Source of the DNA: Distichodus sexfasciatus
Taxonomy: Eukaryota > Chordata > Actinopteri > Characiformes > Distichodontidae
Direction: 5' to 3'
DNA: 64,000 nt
Assembly (NCBI GenBank): GCA_032718565.1
Contig: JAVGVS010000314.1
Location: forward strand, 447,599-511,598
How positions within the stretch are numbered: the stretch's first letter is position 1; each line of letters begins with the position of its first letter. A model generated the notes under the pieces. The model was not told the origin of the DNA. It ran no database searches and saw only the letters and a program-made list of their open reading frames with translations. A program made the position numbers and the translations under genes. This document shows positions 11,619-21,721 of the stretch, in pieces.

Positions 11619-11953
11619 GCAGTAGCAGTTTGGGGAGGTTCTTGCTCTCCAGGTTCTTGTCAAAGAGGTCAGACAGCAGATGTGTGTGTGTGTACCTGCA
11701 CAGTAGCAGTTTTGGGTGGTTCTTGCTCTCCAGGTTCTTATCGAGGAGGTTGGACAACAGGTCTGTGTGTGTGTGTGTTAGGTGTGTGTATGTTAGGTGT
11801 GTGTGTGTGTGTGTGTGTACCTGCGCAGTAGCAGTTTTGGGTGGTTCTTGCTCTCCAGGTTCTTATCGAGGAGGTTGGACAACAGGTCTGTGTGTGTGTG
11901 TGTGTGTGTTAGGTGTGTGTGTGTTAGGTGTGTGTGTGTGTGTGTGTGTGTAC
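11619..11953 (-). repeat. Tandem partial copies of the GAP exon 3' end
   Basis: Three extra copies of the last ~65 bp of the exon at 11,954-12,222 lie directly downstream of it in the gene's direction, at 11,821-11,887, 11,696-11,762 and 11,619-11,681, separated by GT/CA microsatellite. On the minus strand they read LLSNLLDKNLESKNHPKLLL (nearest two) and LLSDLFDKNLESKNLPKLLL (farthest), against LLSDLIDKNLESKNHPKLLL in the true exon. The two nearest keep a splice donor identical to the real one (GCAG then GTACAC); the farthest has lost it. None has its own acceptor nearby. Confidence 0.92.
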
Positions 11954-12222
11954 CTGCGCAGTAGCAGTTTGGGGTGGTTCTTGCTCTCCAGGTTCTTGTC
12001 GATGAGGTCGGACAGCAGGTGTTTGAGCACGTCAGTGGCGTACTCCAGCTTGCTCTGCAGCACGGTCATGATGAGAGACGCCACGTTGCCACGGTCGCGC
12101 ATGGAGAAGCCCCGCTGCGACTCCAGCGTTCGGATGAAGGACAGCAGGAACACCTTGTTGTTGATCAGCTGACCGAACAGCTTCAGACCCTTCTCCACCT
12201 GCTCCTGCCTGTAGCCCGGAAC
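11954..12222 (-). CDS. plxna4: plxna4 exon: first part of Ras/Rap-GAP domain
   Basis: 269 bp, entering in phase 0 and leaving in phase 2. The acceptor reads CTTGTGCAG and the donor CGCAG then GTACAC, followed at once by a CA repeat. The exon encodes 89 residues from VPGYRQEQVEKGLKLF (1-16) through FLLSFIRTLESQ (25-36), the MRDRGNVASLIM block (41-52) and LEYATDVLKHLL (59-70), ending KNHPKLLLR. The MRDRGN block belongs to the first conserved arginine region of the plexin GAP fold, which acts on Rap/R-Ras in the cytoplasm. Residues 69-89 are the part copied downstream in the tandem array. Relative to the plexin A4 sequence I remember, changes are minor (H at 68 and G at 38 where Q and S are usual). 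Confidence 0.97.
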
Positions 12223-12576
12223 CTGCACAAGATTCAGAATTTAAAAATCTAAATTCAAGACTCAAAATTCAAGATTCAAGACTCAAGAATCACAATTCAA
12301 GACTTAAAACATTCAAGATTCAAGAATCACGATTTAAGAATAAAAATTCCAGATGCCAGATTCAAGAATCATGTGGTGTGTTGCTGATTAGACCGTTAAT
12401 TTTCTCTCCCTGTGCTCACAAAACTGTTGCGTCCCCTCATTATTTCTAATAACAACAGAGAAAAAGATCTGTACATATGTGTCTGATTCTCAGCATTAGC
12501 TAAACTAATACGGTAAATACTACACTAATAAATAACACAGTAACCAAGGAGACAAATTTTGGGTGAAATTCCTCAC
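12223..12576. other. Intron of plxna4
   Basis: Short 354-bp intron. Its part next to the GAP exon is a diverged repeat of ATTCAAGA/CTCAAGAATCA words (about 12,232-12,370). The remainder shows nothing specific. Confidence 0.85.
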
Positions 12577-12719
12577 CTCCAGGTCCCTGAGCACCGGATG
12601 TTCCTCGATGCCGGGGAACAGAACCCTCATGGTGTAGGTTCTGTAATCCAGGAATGGAATTCCGGCTCCGTCCAAATCGCTGGTCAGTTCATTGATATCC
12701 GTCTGAAGTTCGGCAAAGG
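12577..12719 (-). CDS. plxna4: plxna4 exon: cytoplasmic juxtamembrane segment
   Basis: 143 bp, completing an alanine codon split with the previous exon and ending in phase 0 (GAG then GTGAGG). It encodes FAELQTDINELTSDLDGAGI, then PFLDYRTYTMRVLFPGIEEH and PVLRDLE. This is the conserved segment between the membrane-proximal coil and the GAP domain; PFLDYRTY is nearly invariant in plexins. SDLDGAGI and YTMRVLFPGIE are the best markers for plexin A4 over its paralogs. The next exon begins VPGYRQ, giving the expected DLEVPGYRQ join. Confidence 0.97.
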
Positions 12720-12825
12720 CTGGTAGATTTAACAATAAAGACAGCGATGTTAGAAATTCCCTCATCAAATAGAAAAGAGCAAAACACTTCCTTGCATTGG
12801 TCAGTAAAAATAATTCGCTGAATTC

Positions 12826-12945
12826 CAACTGGTGTCGCAGGGGGTCTCCGGGAACTCCGGGAACCAACCCTGGGCAGGGACCAACACACCGCAGGGCACA
12901 CAATCACACTCTCACTCACACCTTACGGGGCCAATTTAGTTAGAT
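12826..12945 (-). mobile_element. SINE-B fragment
   Basis: Reverse-strand 3' half of SINE-B: reversed TAAATTGGCCCCGTAAGGTG, GTGTGATTGTGTGCCCTGCG and GGTCCCTGCCCAGGGTTGGT are visible. The 5' half and GAAT tail are missing. Confidence 0.75.
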
Positions 12946-13191
12946 TAAAATATAAATATAAAATATTATGAGTGTTGTTATTGTGTAAAAACTCCACTGT
13001 GTTTTTTTTGTGTTATACAAATCTTCGATGTAATTTTTGTCATTTTGTGCAACTGTATATTAATGAAAATGACATTATTCACAATATTTTGTTTAATTTC
13101 ATTTTAAAAGTTCATGGTGAAATTGTTTTTTTTTCGCTGTAAAAACTTTAGGGAATTTAGTTTTTCCTGAAAAATTAAAGAGATTATCAAC

Positions 13192-13290
13192 TGGGTAGTT
13201 GGCAGTATAATGGCTGGGGAGTTGGTTCTGTCATCAAAAGGTATCACTGAGGTACTCATGAGCAAGGTACCGTCCCCAAGCACTGCTGCC
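13192..13290 (+). mobile_element. SINE-A fragment (5' part)
   Basis: Head region GGGTAGTTGGCAGTATAATG, an internal deletion removing the B box, then GGTACTCATGAGCAAGGTAC and GTCCCCAAGCACTGCTGCC, where the copy stops. Confidence 0.75.
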
Positions 13291-13589
13291 TTTACTTCCT
13301 GACTTTAATTCACTTGAATAAAAGTGAATATAAAACAAAAAAATCTAAAATTATCTGATCAATTAGAAACAGCAAAACACTTCCATTCATCCTGAGCAAC
13401 TTCCTCGCATTGATCAGTAAGAATAATTCAGTGTTTTTATTAAATTATCCCGCGCTTCGATTAGTTTCCGCCTGCAGCGGGACGCACTAATTCATGGTTG
13501 TACTTTTGTGTAATTTTGCCGTGTGAAAATGTTTAATTGTATGCAGGCTGGCAGCCAAATTCACACACACACACACACACAAACACAAA

Positions 13590-13865
13590 TTTGTACAACT
13601 ATCTTTGTGGGGACATTCCATAGACGCACATAATGACTAGATGTATATAATTTTACATCTTTACCTAACCCTAAACCTACCCTTAACCTCAGAAACCAAA
13701 TGCACATCTTTTACCTCTTTTAGTTTCTCAAATAAAACATGTACATTTTCTATAAAGTCATGTCTCCTCATGGGGACCTCTCAAATGTCCCCACAAAGCT
13801 TCCAAAAATGACTTCAAGTGATTTTATGGGAAAAAAAGGTCCCCACAACGCCATAAATACCACCC
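13590..13865 (+). repeat. Interspersed repeat C ('GTGGGGACATT')
   Basis: TTTGTGGGGACATTCCATAG, TAATGACTAGATGTATATAA, CTAACCCTAAACCTACCCTT, TTTACCTCTTTTAGTTTCTC and AAAGGTCCCCACAACG occur in this order. The same order is found at about 35,285-35,560 and 38,630-38,910, and a diverged reverse copy at 62,655-62,850. It is usually next to a CA microsatellite. No coding capacity. Confidence 0.75.
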
Positions 13866-14195
13866 TAACACACTCACACTGCATCTTTTATTACTAATCT
13901 TTATGCAAGCACAATGCTTTTGTTTAGTTTTTAAAGCTGTGCTAATAAATGTTTCATATATATATACATGAATTTATCTCTTTTAGACAAAAAACCTTTT
14001 GATATGTGTAAGAGTTCTAGGGATTATGCTTGATGATCACAAACCAAACAATAACAGTTTTAATAATCTTTATAATTAATCATTTATTATTGCATAAGCT
14101 TTCCAGTTTTTTGCAGACAACATTTTCTTTACTACTTTGTCATGTTTTTCATAAACTGAAGATTATGAAACTACGCTGAAGTCAAAAAAGGACCT

Positions 14196-14690
14196 TTGCA
14201 AATGTTAAACGAATTTGCTGTTTCTGTTTTCCCTTTCACTGTTCAGACTCTCCAAGATTTCACGATGCAACTATTAATGCAAATTCAACAAACTCAACTA
14301 CCGCACAATTTTGACCAATTACCGCATCTTTTCCGCAGTTTTAGACCAATCATTGTTGTTTCAGGCAAAACACTGAGCCATATGTCAGGGAGCTCACTTC
14401 GTTGTTACGTTTAGAAGACGCAGGGAACATTTATCTTCAAAAATAGCAATGATTATGGGCTAATAAAAATAACAGTGCTTTTGTTCCCTTCATTTTAATT
14501 AATTGTTAAAGAATCATTATAAAGGGGGACAAAATCAAAATTTGTTCCACAACTTTGACTTGCTCCTGCAACTTTATTGCAACAAAAGACCTACTGCAAC
14601 TTTTATCGCATTTTCTAAAAGAAAAGCTGCTAAATCAGGCAATTTAGGCCTCAACAATCTAAAAAAAAGGCCCTTGAAATCCTGAAGGGA
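14196..14690 (+). repeat. ~500-bp interspersed repeat D, copy 1
   Basis: Shares with 45,600-46,060 (opposite orientation) the words TTTTGACCAATTACCGCA, CCAATCATTGTTGTTTC, TTAGAAGACGCAGGGAAC, GTGCTTTTGTTCCCTTC, TGTTAAAGAATCATTATAAA and GGCAATTTAGGCCTCAACAA. No termini or reading frame could be defined. Confidence 0.65.
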
Positions 14691-15457
14691 CTGACCAAAA
14701 GACAGGAGGCAGAGCTGGAGGCGGCAGAGCTAATGATGTTACACTGCTGGGGGTGAACAGAACGGACAGGGTTAGGAATGAGTATATACAGTAAGAGGGA
14801 CAGCTCATGATGGATGATTTGGGGACAAAGTCAGGGAGGCGAGATCCTTAACAGCAGAGATTAAGAGAGTAACTTGCAAATGTAAAAATCTCAAGTGCAA
14901 AAAACTTTTGACTGCTTTGTATATTTTCCCCCGACTTCTCACAACCGGCAGAGTTTTCAGTGCACCAAGGTCACATCTGTTAACTGCTGCAGCCATCCAG
15001 AAAAAATATTACAAACAAATCTCATTTTTGATGATGCAGGTGGGTTCGCTGCTGTAGATAAGTTTTTGTTTGACAGGCTGATAATTAGAGTTTTTGAAGG
15101 TTAAGGTTGCACTACAGAGTTGGATTTCATTTAGCTGAACGACGTACAAGTTAATTAAACTTTAGAGCCGTGGCTTTGTTATTGAAGCACAGGAAATGAC
15201 GAGCTAATGGGCAGGAATTTGGCCTCGCTGCCTCCGTTTGAGACGCACCGCAAAGAAATTTGTCAAAGGAAGCAGATTATTAACTAGTTCTCAGTGTCCA
15301 GGTGAGTGTTGAGTTTCCAGTGTATTCAACTGAAGTCTGCAGTTTTACCTCGAGAGTGGGACCAGAACAATGTTGAAGGGTGGAGTTTTTCAAATTCGAG
15401 ACCCAAAACCCATGTTTTAGACCATTAAGTAATTCACTTTTATATAAGTAAATTTAC

Positions 15458-15459
<2 letters not shown>

Positions 15460-15508
<49 letters not shown>
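15460..15508. repeat. (TCTA)n microsatellite
   Basis: Twelve uninterrupted TCTA/ATCT units. Confidence 0.95.
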
Positions 15509-15509
<1 letters not shown>

Positions 15510-16180
15510 AATTTGTTGAAATTTGTACTTTTGTAAATTATTAGATTCTGTTTAATTTGCTTTTCATTGGTAAATTCGGTGAAATTTGTTGTAAATTCCT
15601 AAATCCTGTGAAATTAGTTGTAAATTCTATTAAATTTGTTGTAAATTCATAAATTTTATGAAATTTGTTTTAAATTTATAATTTTATAAAATTTGTGATA
15701 AATTCATAATTTTATGAAATTTGTGATAAATTCATAATTTTATGAAATTTGTTATAAATTTGTTAAGTTTATGAAATTTGTATATTCTATGAAATTTGTA
15801 AATTTGACAATTCTGAGAAATTTGTAACTTTGTAAGTTGTAAGAATTTTGATGTAAATTTGTAAATTCTACGAAATTTGTAAATTCTATGAAATTTGTAA
15901 ATTTGACAATTCTGTGAAATTCATGGTAAATCCATAAACTGTATGAAATTTGTTGTAAATTTTTAAATTCTATGAACTATGCAAATTCGTAAGTCATATG
16001 AAATTCGTTGTAAATTCGTAAATTCTGTGAAATTTGTTTTTAACTGTTAGTTGTATGAAATTTGTTGTAAATAGGTAATTTCTATTTAATTTGTATTAAG
16101 TTTATAAATTGATTAAATCTTCATATTTCATAAATTCTGTGAAATCTGTCATAAATTCCTAAATTCAGTGACTATGAACT
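15510..16180. repeat. AT-rich minisatellite, ~20-28 bp unit
   Basis: About 25 diverged units of the form GTAAATTCTATGAAATTTGT (with TTGTAAATTC spacers). It ends about 110 bp from the transmembrane exon. Confidence 0.85.
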
Positions 16181-16292
16181 TGTACCCTGTTAGATCTCTA
16201 TTTAATAGTTAATATCTCTATCATATTGGTACTGTTGTAATTAGATATATTCTGATGGTGATGGTTTTTTGATGTGAAATTCATCCGTTTAC

Positions 16293-16527
16293 CTTCTTTG
16301 CACTCGAGGGCCACTCGGGACTCTAGGTTGTCCATCTGCATCTGCAGGCGTTTGAGCGTCAGGTCGCTCTCTCGGGACTTGCGCTTGTACGCGATGAGGA
16401 CAATGACGATGAAGAGGATGAGGAGAGCGCCGGCACCGGCGATGCTGATGATGGCCGTGCTGCTGAGGGGGCTGTCTGAGGTGATGTGGACCACGCCGGG
16501 GGAAAACTCGATACCACCCACACGGGC
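16293..16527 (-). CDS. plxna4: plxna4 exon: end of ectodomain, transmembrane helix, juxtamembrane coil
   Basis: 235 bp, phase 0 in, phase 1 out (GAAG then GTAAAC). It encodes 78 residues: ARVGGIEFSPGVVHITSDSP finishes IPT4 and the stalk, residues about 24-47 (TAIISIAGAGALLILFIVIV, then LIAY) are one uninterrupted hydrophobic membrane span, followed by the stop-transfer KRKSRESD and a coiled segment LTLKRLQMQMDNLESRVALE ending CKE. In plexins this coil helps set receptor dimer state, so the exon joins the outside sensor to the inside GAP domain. KSRESDLTLKRLQMQM matches plexin A4; other A-type plexins I recall read KSRDADRTLKRLQLQM or similar. Confidence 0.97.
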
Positions 16528-17467
16528 CTGTCACAATGCAATCCAAGTCCAGGTCATAATACAACACTTCTGAATTTCTTTGTAAAGAGACTTTTCTAGA
16601 ACAGATCTTGTAATTACAAAACATCTCAAATTTAATAGAAAATTATGATAAGGATCTTGTAAATATAAGAAAGAGAGAGATCTCATAATTTCAGGAATAG
16701 ACCTCATGATTATGAGACAAGAATCTCATAATGACTAGAAAATATATCCTAATTATGAGAAAAGATCTGGAGTCTGCATCACATACAGTACATTATCGTT
16801 TAAATTAAAGGAAATATAAGAAAATGCATGAAAATTACGGCGTAAACTGTAACACTGAAAACTGAAAAAGTTAGTTGAAATTGCATAAGTTATTGTTTTA
16901 CATTTAAGTAAATATAATGAAGTATGTTAACTTGACTAATAGATTAAATATTTCCTATAGTGTCAACAGTAACATATAAAAATAATGAATAATAAATTAA
17001 ATAAATAATAATAAAATTGCCAAAACTATTGTTATTGTTACTGCTGTTGTTGAAGTAAATGAAAGAAAGATGTTAACATGACTAAAACATTAAATCATCT
17101 TTTACAGTGTGAGTTGTAACACTAAAAACTCAAAAAGTTGGTTGAAATTCCAAAAATGATTACAACAGAAATACAAACGAAAACATTACATTTTAAACTA
17201 CGTTTAGGGATATTGTTTATATTTACTTGAACTTGAATAATTTTTGTAACTTCAAATAAATTTAATACATTTTTAACATTTACAACATTTACAGCGTAAA
17301 AATTATATGATCTGTTATTCATATTATTCAACTTGAGTTTTCAGTATTACACCGTTGGCAAAAATGAATTACAGGGATTATTATTATATGTTGAAGTAAA
17401 TGATAGCAGTATGCTAATTCAGAGGACTTTGGGTTCATTTGGATTCAAATTTGGATAAGCAACTCAC
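16528..17467. other. Intron of plxna4
   Basis: Contains short palindromic GATCTCATAATTATGAGA-type units (about 16,600-16,770). A duplicated AT-rich segment with TGTAACACTGAAAACTGAAA occurs at 16,840-16,980 and again at 17,050-17,150. A reversed match, TTGAGTTTTCAGTATTACAC, lies near 17,330-17,357, so this may be a decayed inverted-repeat element. No coding sequence. Confidence 0.8.
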
Positions 17468-17614
17468 CAGAACTTTGTGTCGTCCAGTGAGATTTGGCGA
17501 TTCACACAGCAGCTGAGTGTCTGATACGGTTAAAGTGCAGGGTTTTTCTCCGATCAGCACCGTATAGTTCAGCTTACCGTTTCCACCGGGGGTCAGAGGG
17601 AGAAAGTTCCTGCC
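17468..17614 (-). CDS. plxna4: plxna4 exon: IPT4, C-terminal part
   Basis: 147 bp, phase 0 at both ends, 49 residues: GRNFLPLTPGGNGKLNYTVL, IGEKPCTLTVSDTQLLCESP, NLTGRHKVL. The IPT (Ig-like) fold is extracellular. Cysteines 26 and 37 and the LLCESPNL motif are the family pattern. NYT (16-18) and NLT (41-43) are N-glycosylation sequons. It joins the previous exon as IILK|GRNF and the next as HKVL|ARVGG. Confidence 0.96.
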
Positions 17615-17700
17615 CTGAAATACACATTCAACAGTCAAGTCAAGGGAAGACGTTTTCAGTTCAAGTATCCAAAATATGAGTTGTGAGATTAAAGGTGTAC

Positions 17701-17940
17701 CTTGAGGATGATGGGGGATCCGGGTTTGATTTCCAGCACCCCGGATACGCTGAGTGGCTCGAAGACAGGGTTTGGGTAGTAGAGGAAGATGGTGTTTTTG
17801 AGAGACAGAACGGACCGCACGTTGTCCAGGATGAAGCCGAATTCGTCAGGCCTCTCCACCACCTCCTTCTGCCTGCTGACGCTGCCAGGTAACGCCGGGG
17901 CCTGGCACAGCATGGCACTGGAGCTCAACACCTGGCACAC
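17701..17940 (-). CDS. plxna4: plxna4 exon: end of IPT3 and start of IPT4
   Basis: 240 bp, phase 0 at both ends, 80 residues. VCQVLSSSAMLCQAPALPGS closes IPT3; VERPDEFGFILDNVRSVLSL (28-47) and FLYYPNPVFEPLSVSGVLEI (52-71) carry the highly conserved plexin A signature between IPT3 and IPT4; KPGSPIILK opens IPT4. The acceptor is CTCTTCAG, the donor CAAG then GTACAC. Confidence 0.96.
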
Positions 17941-18019
17941 CTGAAGAGGAAGAAAAGGCTGGGTTAGTGCCTTACATTCACATGAGTTAAAAAGATAGAC
18001 ACTATTTTGCAATTACAAG

Positions 18020-18370
18020 ATAAAGATCTCATAAGTACAAGATACAGATCTCAGAAGAATACCAAGATCTTTTCTTGTTATTCTGAGATACTTATCTCGC
18101 ATAGAAGTATTGATTGTGTAAAATATTGTGTAATTACGGGATAAGTATCTCCTAAGGATGAGGAAAGATCTCATAATTACGAGATAAGTATCTCATGAGG
18201 ACGAGATATTTTCTTGTAATTGCGAGACCCTTTCTCATATTTACATGAAAATGCCTGCCATTATGAGATAACGGTCTTGTGATTATGAGATAAGGATCTC
18301 ATAATAATGAGCAAAGATCACATGATTAAAAAAAAATCATAATAATGTGAAAAGATCTTGTACTTATGAG
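18020..18370. repeat. Palindromic-unit degenerate repeat
   Basis: Around ten diverged copies of AAGATCTCATAATTACGAGA with its own reverse complement intermixed (TCTCGTAATTATGAGATC-like). It begins about 80 bp from the exon at 17,940. Confidence 0.75.
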
Positions 18371-18444
18371 AAATTATCTGAATTTTATTGTATTTTTATT
18401 TTAAGTCGAAATCGTAGTAAATCGCTGAATTCTAGATAGTTATG

Positions 18445-18615
18445 GGGGTGGTGGTGGTCTACTGGTTAGGTGGTGGTGGTCTACTCACCTCCTGACCAAG
18501 AGGTTGTGGATTTGAATCCTACCTCCACCACTACCATCACTGGCTCTCTGAGCAAGACCTTTAAACCCAAATTGCTCTCAGGGAAAATTTGGAAATGTAA
18601 GTGTAAATGTAAATT
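18445..18615 (+). mobile_element. tRNA-like repeat, family E
   Basis: TCTACTGGTTAGGTGG (A-box-like), GACCAAGAGGTTGTGGATTT then GAATCC (B-box-like), CTCTGAGCAAGACCTTTAAA and CCCAAATTGCTCTCAGGGA match the order in 20,728-20,850. A likely diverged SINE, moderately supported. Confidence 0.6.
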
Positions 18616-19138
18616 TCTGCTGCGGAGAAAATGGTGAAATCGTGGGGTGGGGGTTTGGGACAGGTGAAGTTTGACCTGAGAAGGGAACAAAGGCGCCGTT
18701 TGCCGATTCCAATGACGAGATCTGCAGTAAGTGCAGGTTTGCACAGCTACATTTTGAAAAACGTAACCCGGCTTTTAGAGCTGGACAAATAACAGCTTCC
18801 CGTCCGCAGCCGTGTTTACCAGCAGCTCCTGCTCCATCATTTCAGCCCCAACCTGGATTTAACCTCAACTCCTCAAAACCACAACTTCCACGTCCCTGTC
18901 TTACCCTCAAACCAGAGCTAAAGCCTTGATGTTCGATCGGCAAGCAGAACGACGCTAACTCACCATCGCGTCTGCAAAAAACACTCTCTTTCCAGCGGAG
19001 GTCGACAGAGGACATGCATCAAGAGAATTTTCTCTCTCGCTATTTTAAAATCACAAGCAACTGTTCTTATCTTCTTGATACAATAAAAAATCATCTCACT
19101 TAATTTGCTCGTAATCTTCACATAACCAACGAACATTA

Positions 19139-19283
19139 TGGGGGCAGTTGCTAGCGTAACGGTTGGGGCGTTAGCTATGTGATCGTAACGTTGCCGGTTG
19201 GAATCCCGGACCGGTAATGGTACCACTAAGGTACTCGTGAGCAAGGTACCATCCCCAAGCACTGCTCCCTGGGCGCTGTCCTC
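19139..19283 (+). mobile_element. SINE-A, 5' part
   Basis: GGGGCAGTTGCTAGCGTAAC, B-box-like CCGGTTGGAATCCC, GGTACTCGTGAGCAAGGTAC and CCCCAAGCACTGCTCCCTGG are present. The 3' half with GCAGAGGTCACA is absent. Confidence 0.8.
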
Positions 19284-19804
19284 TATCGTCTTGCATCCTT
19301 TTTGTTTCTTTTCAGCAAACATGCAGGTCACCACAGCTGTCACCTTTACACCGTCTTCCGTCAATCAAATGTCATCGCTCCTTTTTATTCCATCTTGGAG
19401 CGCGCAAATCGGCGTCTGCTGAGGCTTGTAAATTCTGAGTAGCTTTGCGATCGGCCTCCAGGCAGATAAATAAAAACCTCACGCTTCAGCCTCACAGCCA
19501 TTTTAATTGGCACTTCCTACAAAGTCGGAGTATTCAGGCGAACAAATCCTGCGAGACAGCGGAAGATCCCTGCATCTCTGTGTAGCCGAGTTGATTATAA
19601 CTTTTGTTTTGTGTGAACTTCTCCAAACCCTTATCTTTACCGCTCGTCTTATTAATTGATCCTGAATAGTCTGTCGTGACAGTTTTGAGATGTTTGTTTT
19701 GATGCACCCAGCAACGATTTCAATCAGCAGTGCTTCATGAACAATTTAAACTTCCTTCGACAACCGCTCACACACTGTTACATTTGTATAAGAAACAAGA
19801 CAAA

Positions 19805-19929
19805 AATCCCTCCATCCATCCTTATATCTCTCCATTCTTCTATCCATCCGTCCCTCTCTCTATCCTTATGTATTTATATCCGGCCATCCATCCATCCATC
19901 CATCCATCCATCCATCCATCCATCCATCC

Positions 19930-19991
<62 letters not shown>

Positions 19992-20200
19992 TTCCATTCA
20001 TCCATCATTTCATCTCTCACTCTCTATTCTTCTATCCATCTATTGTTCTCTCTGTCCTAATATATTTATATAAATATCCATCCATCCCTATCTATCCATC
20101 CATTCTTCTCTCTCGGCATTTAATGATCCATTCATCATCCACTCGTATCTATCTATCTATCTATCCATCCATCCATCTTTCTCTATTCTTCTATCTATTC
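19805..20200. repeat. TCCA/TCTA simple repeats
   Basis: (ATCC)n at about 19,880-19,930 passes into (ATCT)n at 19,930-19,990, then interrupted TCCA/TCTA/TTCT sequence to 20,200. Long frames across it are pure serine/isoleucine/histidine/leucine artefacts. Confidence 0.95.
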
Positions 20201-20727
20201 CTTCCGCTCTCTATAGGGGGCGCCATTTTACAGAACATTCATCCTGGCTTGGCTAATGTCTTTCCAAACTGCTTATGAGAGATGGAATTTCCACCAAAGC
20301 AGAACGCGGCTTCCCCTTGTTTAGAGGAGAAAGGAGGGAGGAGGAGGAGGAGGAGTGCGTGATGTGTTTTAAGGAGCATCGTGCCAGGGCCTTATCGTAT
20401 CCCCACTACAGCTGCCCAACGTGCCGGAGCGAGTGATACGGTGGAAAGATAACGTTTCACTCTTTTGTTTCGCCAGACTTTCAATCGGGTCGTGCTGAAA
20501 GTGAGCCGAACACGGATCTGTGGTTCCATTCTGCAGGACGGCAACGCGATACTCCCGTCTACAAAAAGCTGCACCCGCTCTCCTCCCTCGCCAAGCAAAA
20601 TAGAGGAGCATTGTTGCCACGGGTATGACCCTCCCGCCTTTTTCTCATCTTTCATTCCCGATTTCTCTCCCTCTCGCATTGTTGGAGCTGACGGTGTGTT
20701 CGCTGTGACGTAGAGCTGGTGGAAACG

Positions 20728-20850
20728 GGGTTCAAGTGGTTAGGACGCTTGACTCTGGACCAAGAGGTCATGGGTTCAAATCCCACCTCCCACACTACCC
20801 TGAGCATGACCCTTAACCCCAAGTTACTCCAGGGAGACTGTCACTGAAAT
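20728..20850 (+). mobile_element. tRNA-like repeat, family E
   Basis: GTTCAAGTGGTTAGGACGCT (A-box-like), CCAAGAGGTCATGGGTTCAA and ATCCC (B-box-like), CTGAGCATGACCCTTAACCC, CAAGTTACTCCAGGGAGACT. It ends about 90 bp from the donor of the neighbouring exon. Confidence 0.65.
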
Positions 20851-20943
20851 GAGGAAAATGGAAGTAGCTCTGGATGAGAGCGTAATTGTAATTGTGTGGG
20901 TGAAGGCGGGTGTTGTTCGTGTTTTAAGGGGACTTGAACTCAC

Positions 20944-21037
20944 GTTGGTGGTCTCCTGGTTGTTGTACTGGGCTCTGATTTGTGGGTTCTGGATGATGTC
21001 TAGGTTGGTGCCGGTCACCATCAGCGGTGTGTTCCCA
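20944..21037 (-). CDS. plxna4: plxna4 exon: IPT3, middle part
   Basis: 94 bp; completes a serine codon (AG|T) and ends in phase 0 (AAC then GTGAGT). 31 residues: GNTPLMVTGTNLDIIQNPQI then RAQYNNQETTN. VTGTNLD is the typical IPT strand-turn motif, and IQNPQIRA is conserved among class A plexins. It continues the previous exon as EWSIFS|GNTP. Confidence 0.95.
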
Positions 21038-21554
21038 CTGAGAAAAGAGATGAGAACGTTCACACTGCTGCCACATTTCTACAGCTGTCTATATTTATAT
21101 ATATATATATTCTAACACAGGTATACAGGTGTCTATCTATCTATCTATCTATCTATCTATGCATCCCATCTCCTTCCCTCCCTCCATCCATCTATCTATC
21201 CATTCCTTCCTCTCTATCTCTCTCTCTCTCTCTCTTCTATCCATCCATCCCTCATCCCTCTCCACCATCCCTCTCTCCATCCCCCCATCCACCTATCCCA
21301 TCTCTTTCAACTATCCATCCATCACTCATCTCTCTCTGTATCTATCCATCCCTCTCACTATCACTCTCTACTCATCCATCACTCTCTACTCTGTCCATCC
21401 ATCCATCATCCATTCACTATCATCCTCTCTCTCTCTCGCTCTCCCTCCCTCTATCCTTCCTCTCTCTCCATCTCTTCCTCACTCTCTCTCAATCCATTTG
21501 TCCCTCATCTCTCTCCATTCACCCCTCTCTCCATCCCTCCTTCCATCCTCTAAC

Positions 21555-21628
<74 letters not shown>

Positions 21629-21690
21629 AAATTTCTGTATCTATCCATCCATTTTACTGTCACTCTCTTTTCATTCATCTGTCAGTCCCT

Positions 21691-21721
<31 letters not shown>

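Larger units (their letters stand above)
12720..16292. other. Intron of plxna4
   Basis: Holds a reversed SINE-B half (12,826-12,945), a partial SINE-A (13,192-13,290), an interspersed 'GTGGGGACATT' repeat (13,590-13,865), half of an inverted pair of a ~500-bp repeat (14,196-14,690), a TCTA array (15,460-15,508) and an AT-rich minisatellite (15,510-16,180). A short intronic duplication, 12,765-12,826 against 13,357-13,432, flanks the SINE pieces. 14,700-15,450 shows nothing specific. Confidence 0.85.
17941..20943. other. Intron of plxna4
   Basis: Holds a palindromic-unit repeat (18,020-18,370), a third tRNA-like repeat family (about 18,445-18,610 and 20,728-20,850), a SINE-A 5' part (19,139-19,283) and TCCA/TCTA arrays (19,805-20,200). 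18,620-19,130, 19,290-19,700 and 20,210-20,720 are unique sequence without recognised features. Confidence 0.85.

Noticed and set aside
11519..12172. 217-codon plus-strand frame
   Set aside because: Antisense to the GAP exon and its tandem copies; its repeated SSSFGWFLLSRFLS blocks are simply the reverse reading of the duplicated exon end.
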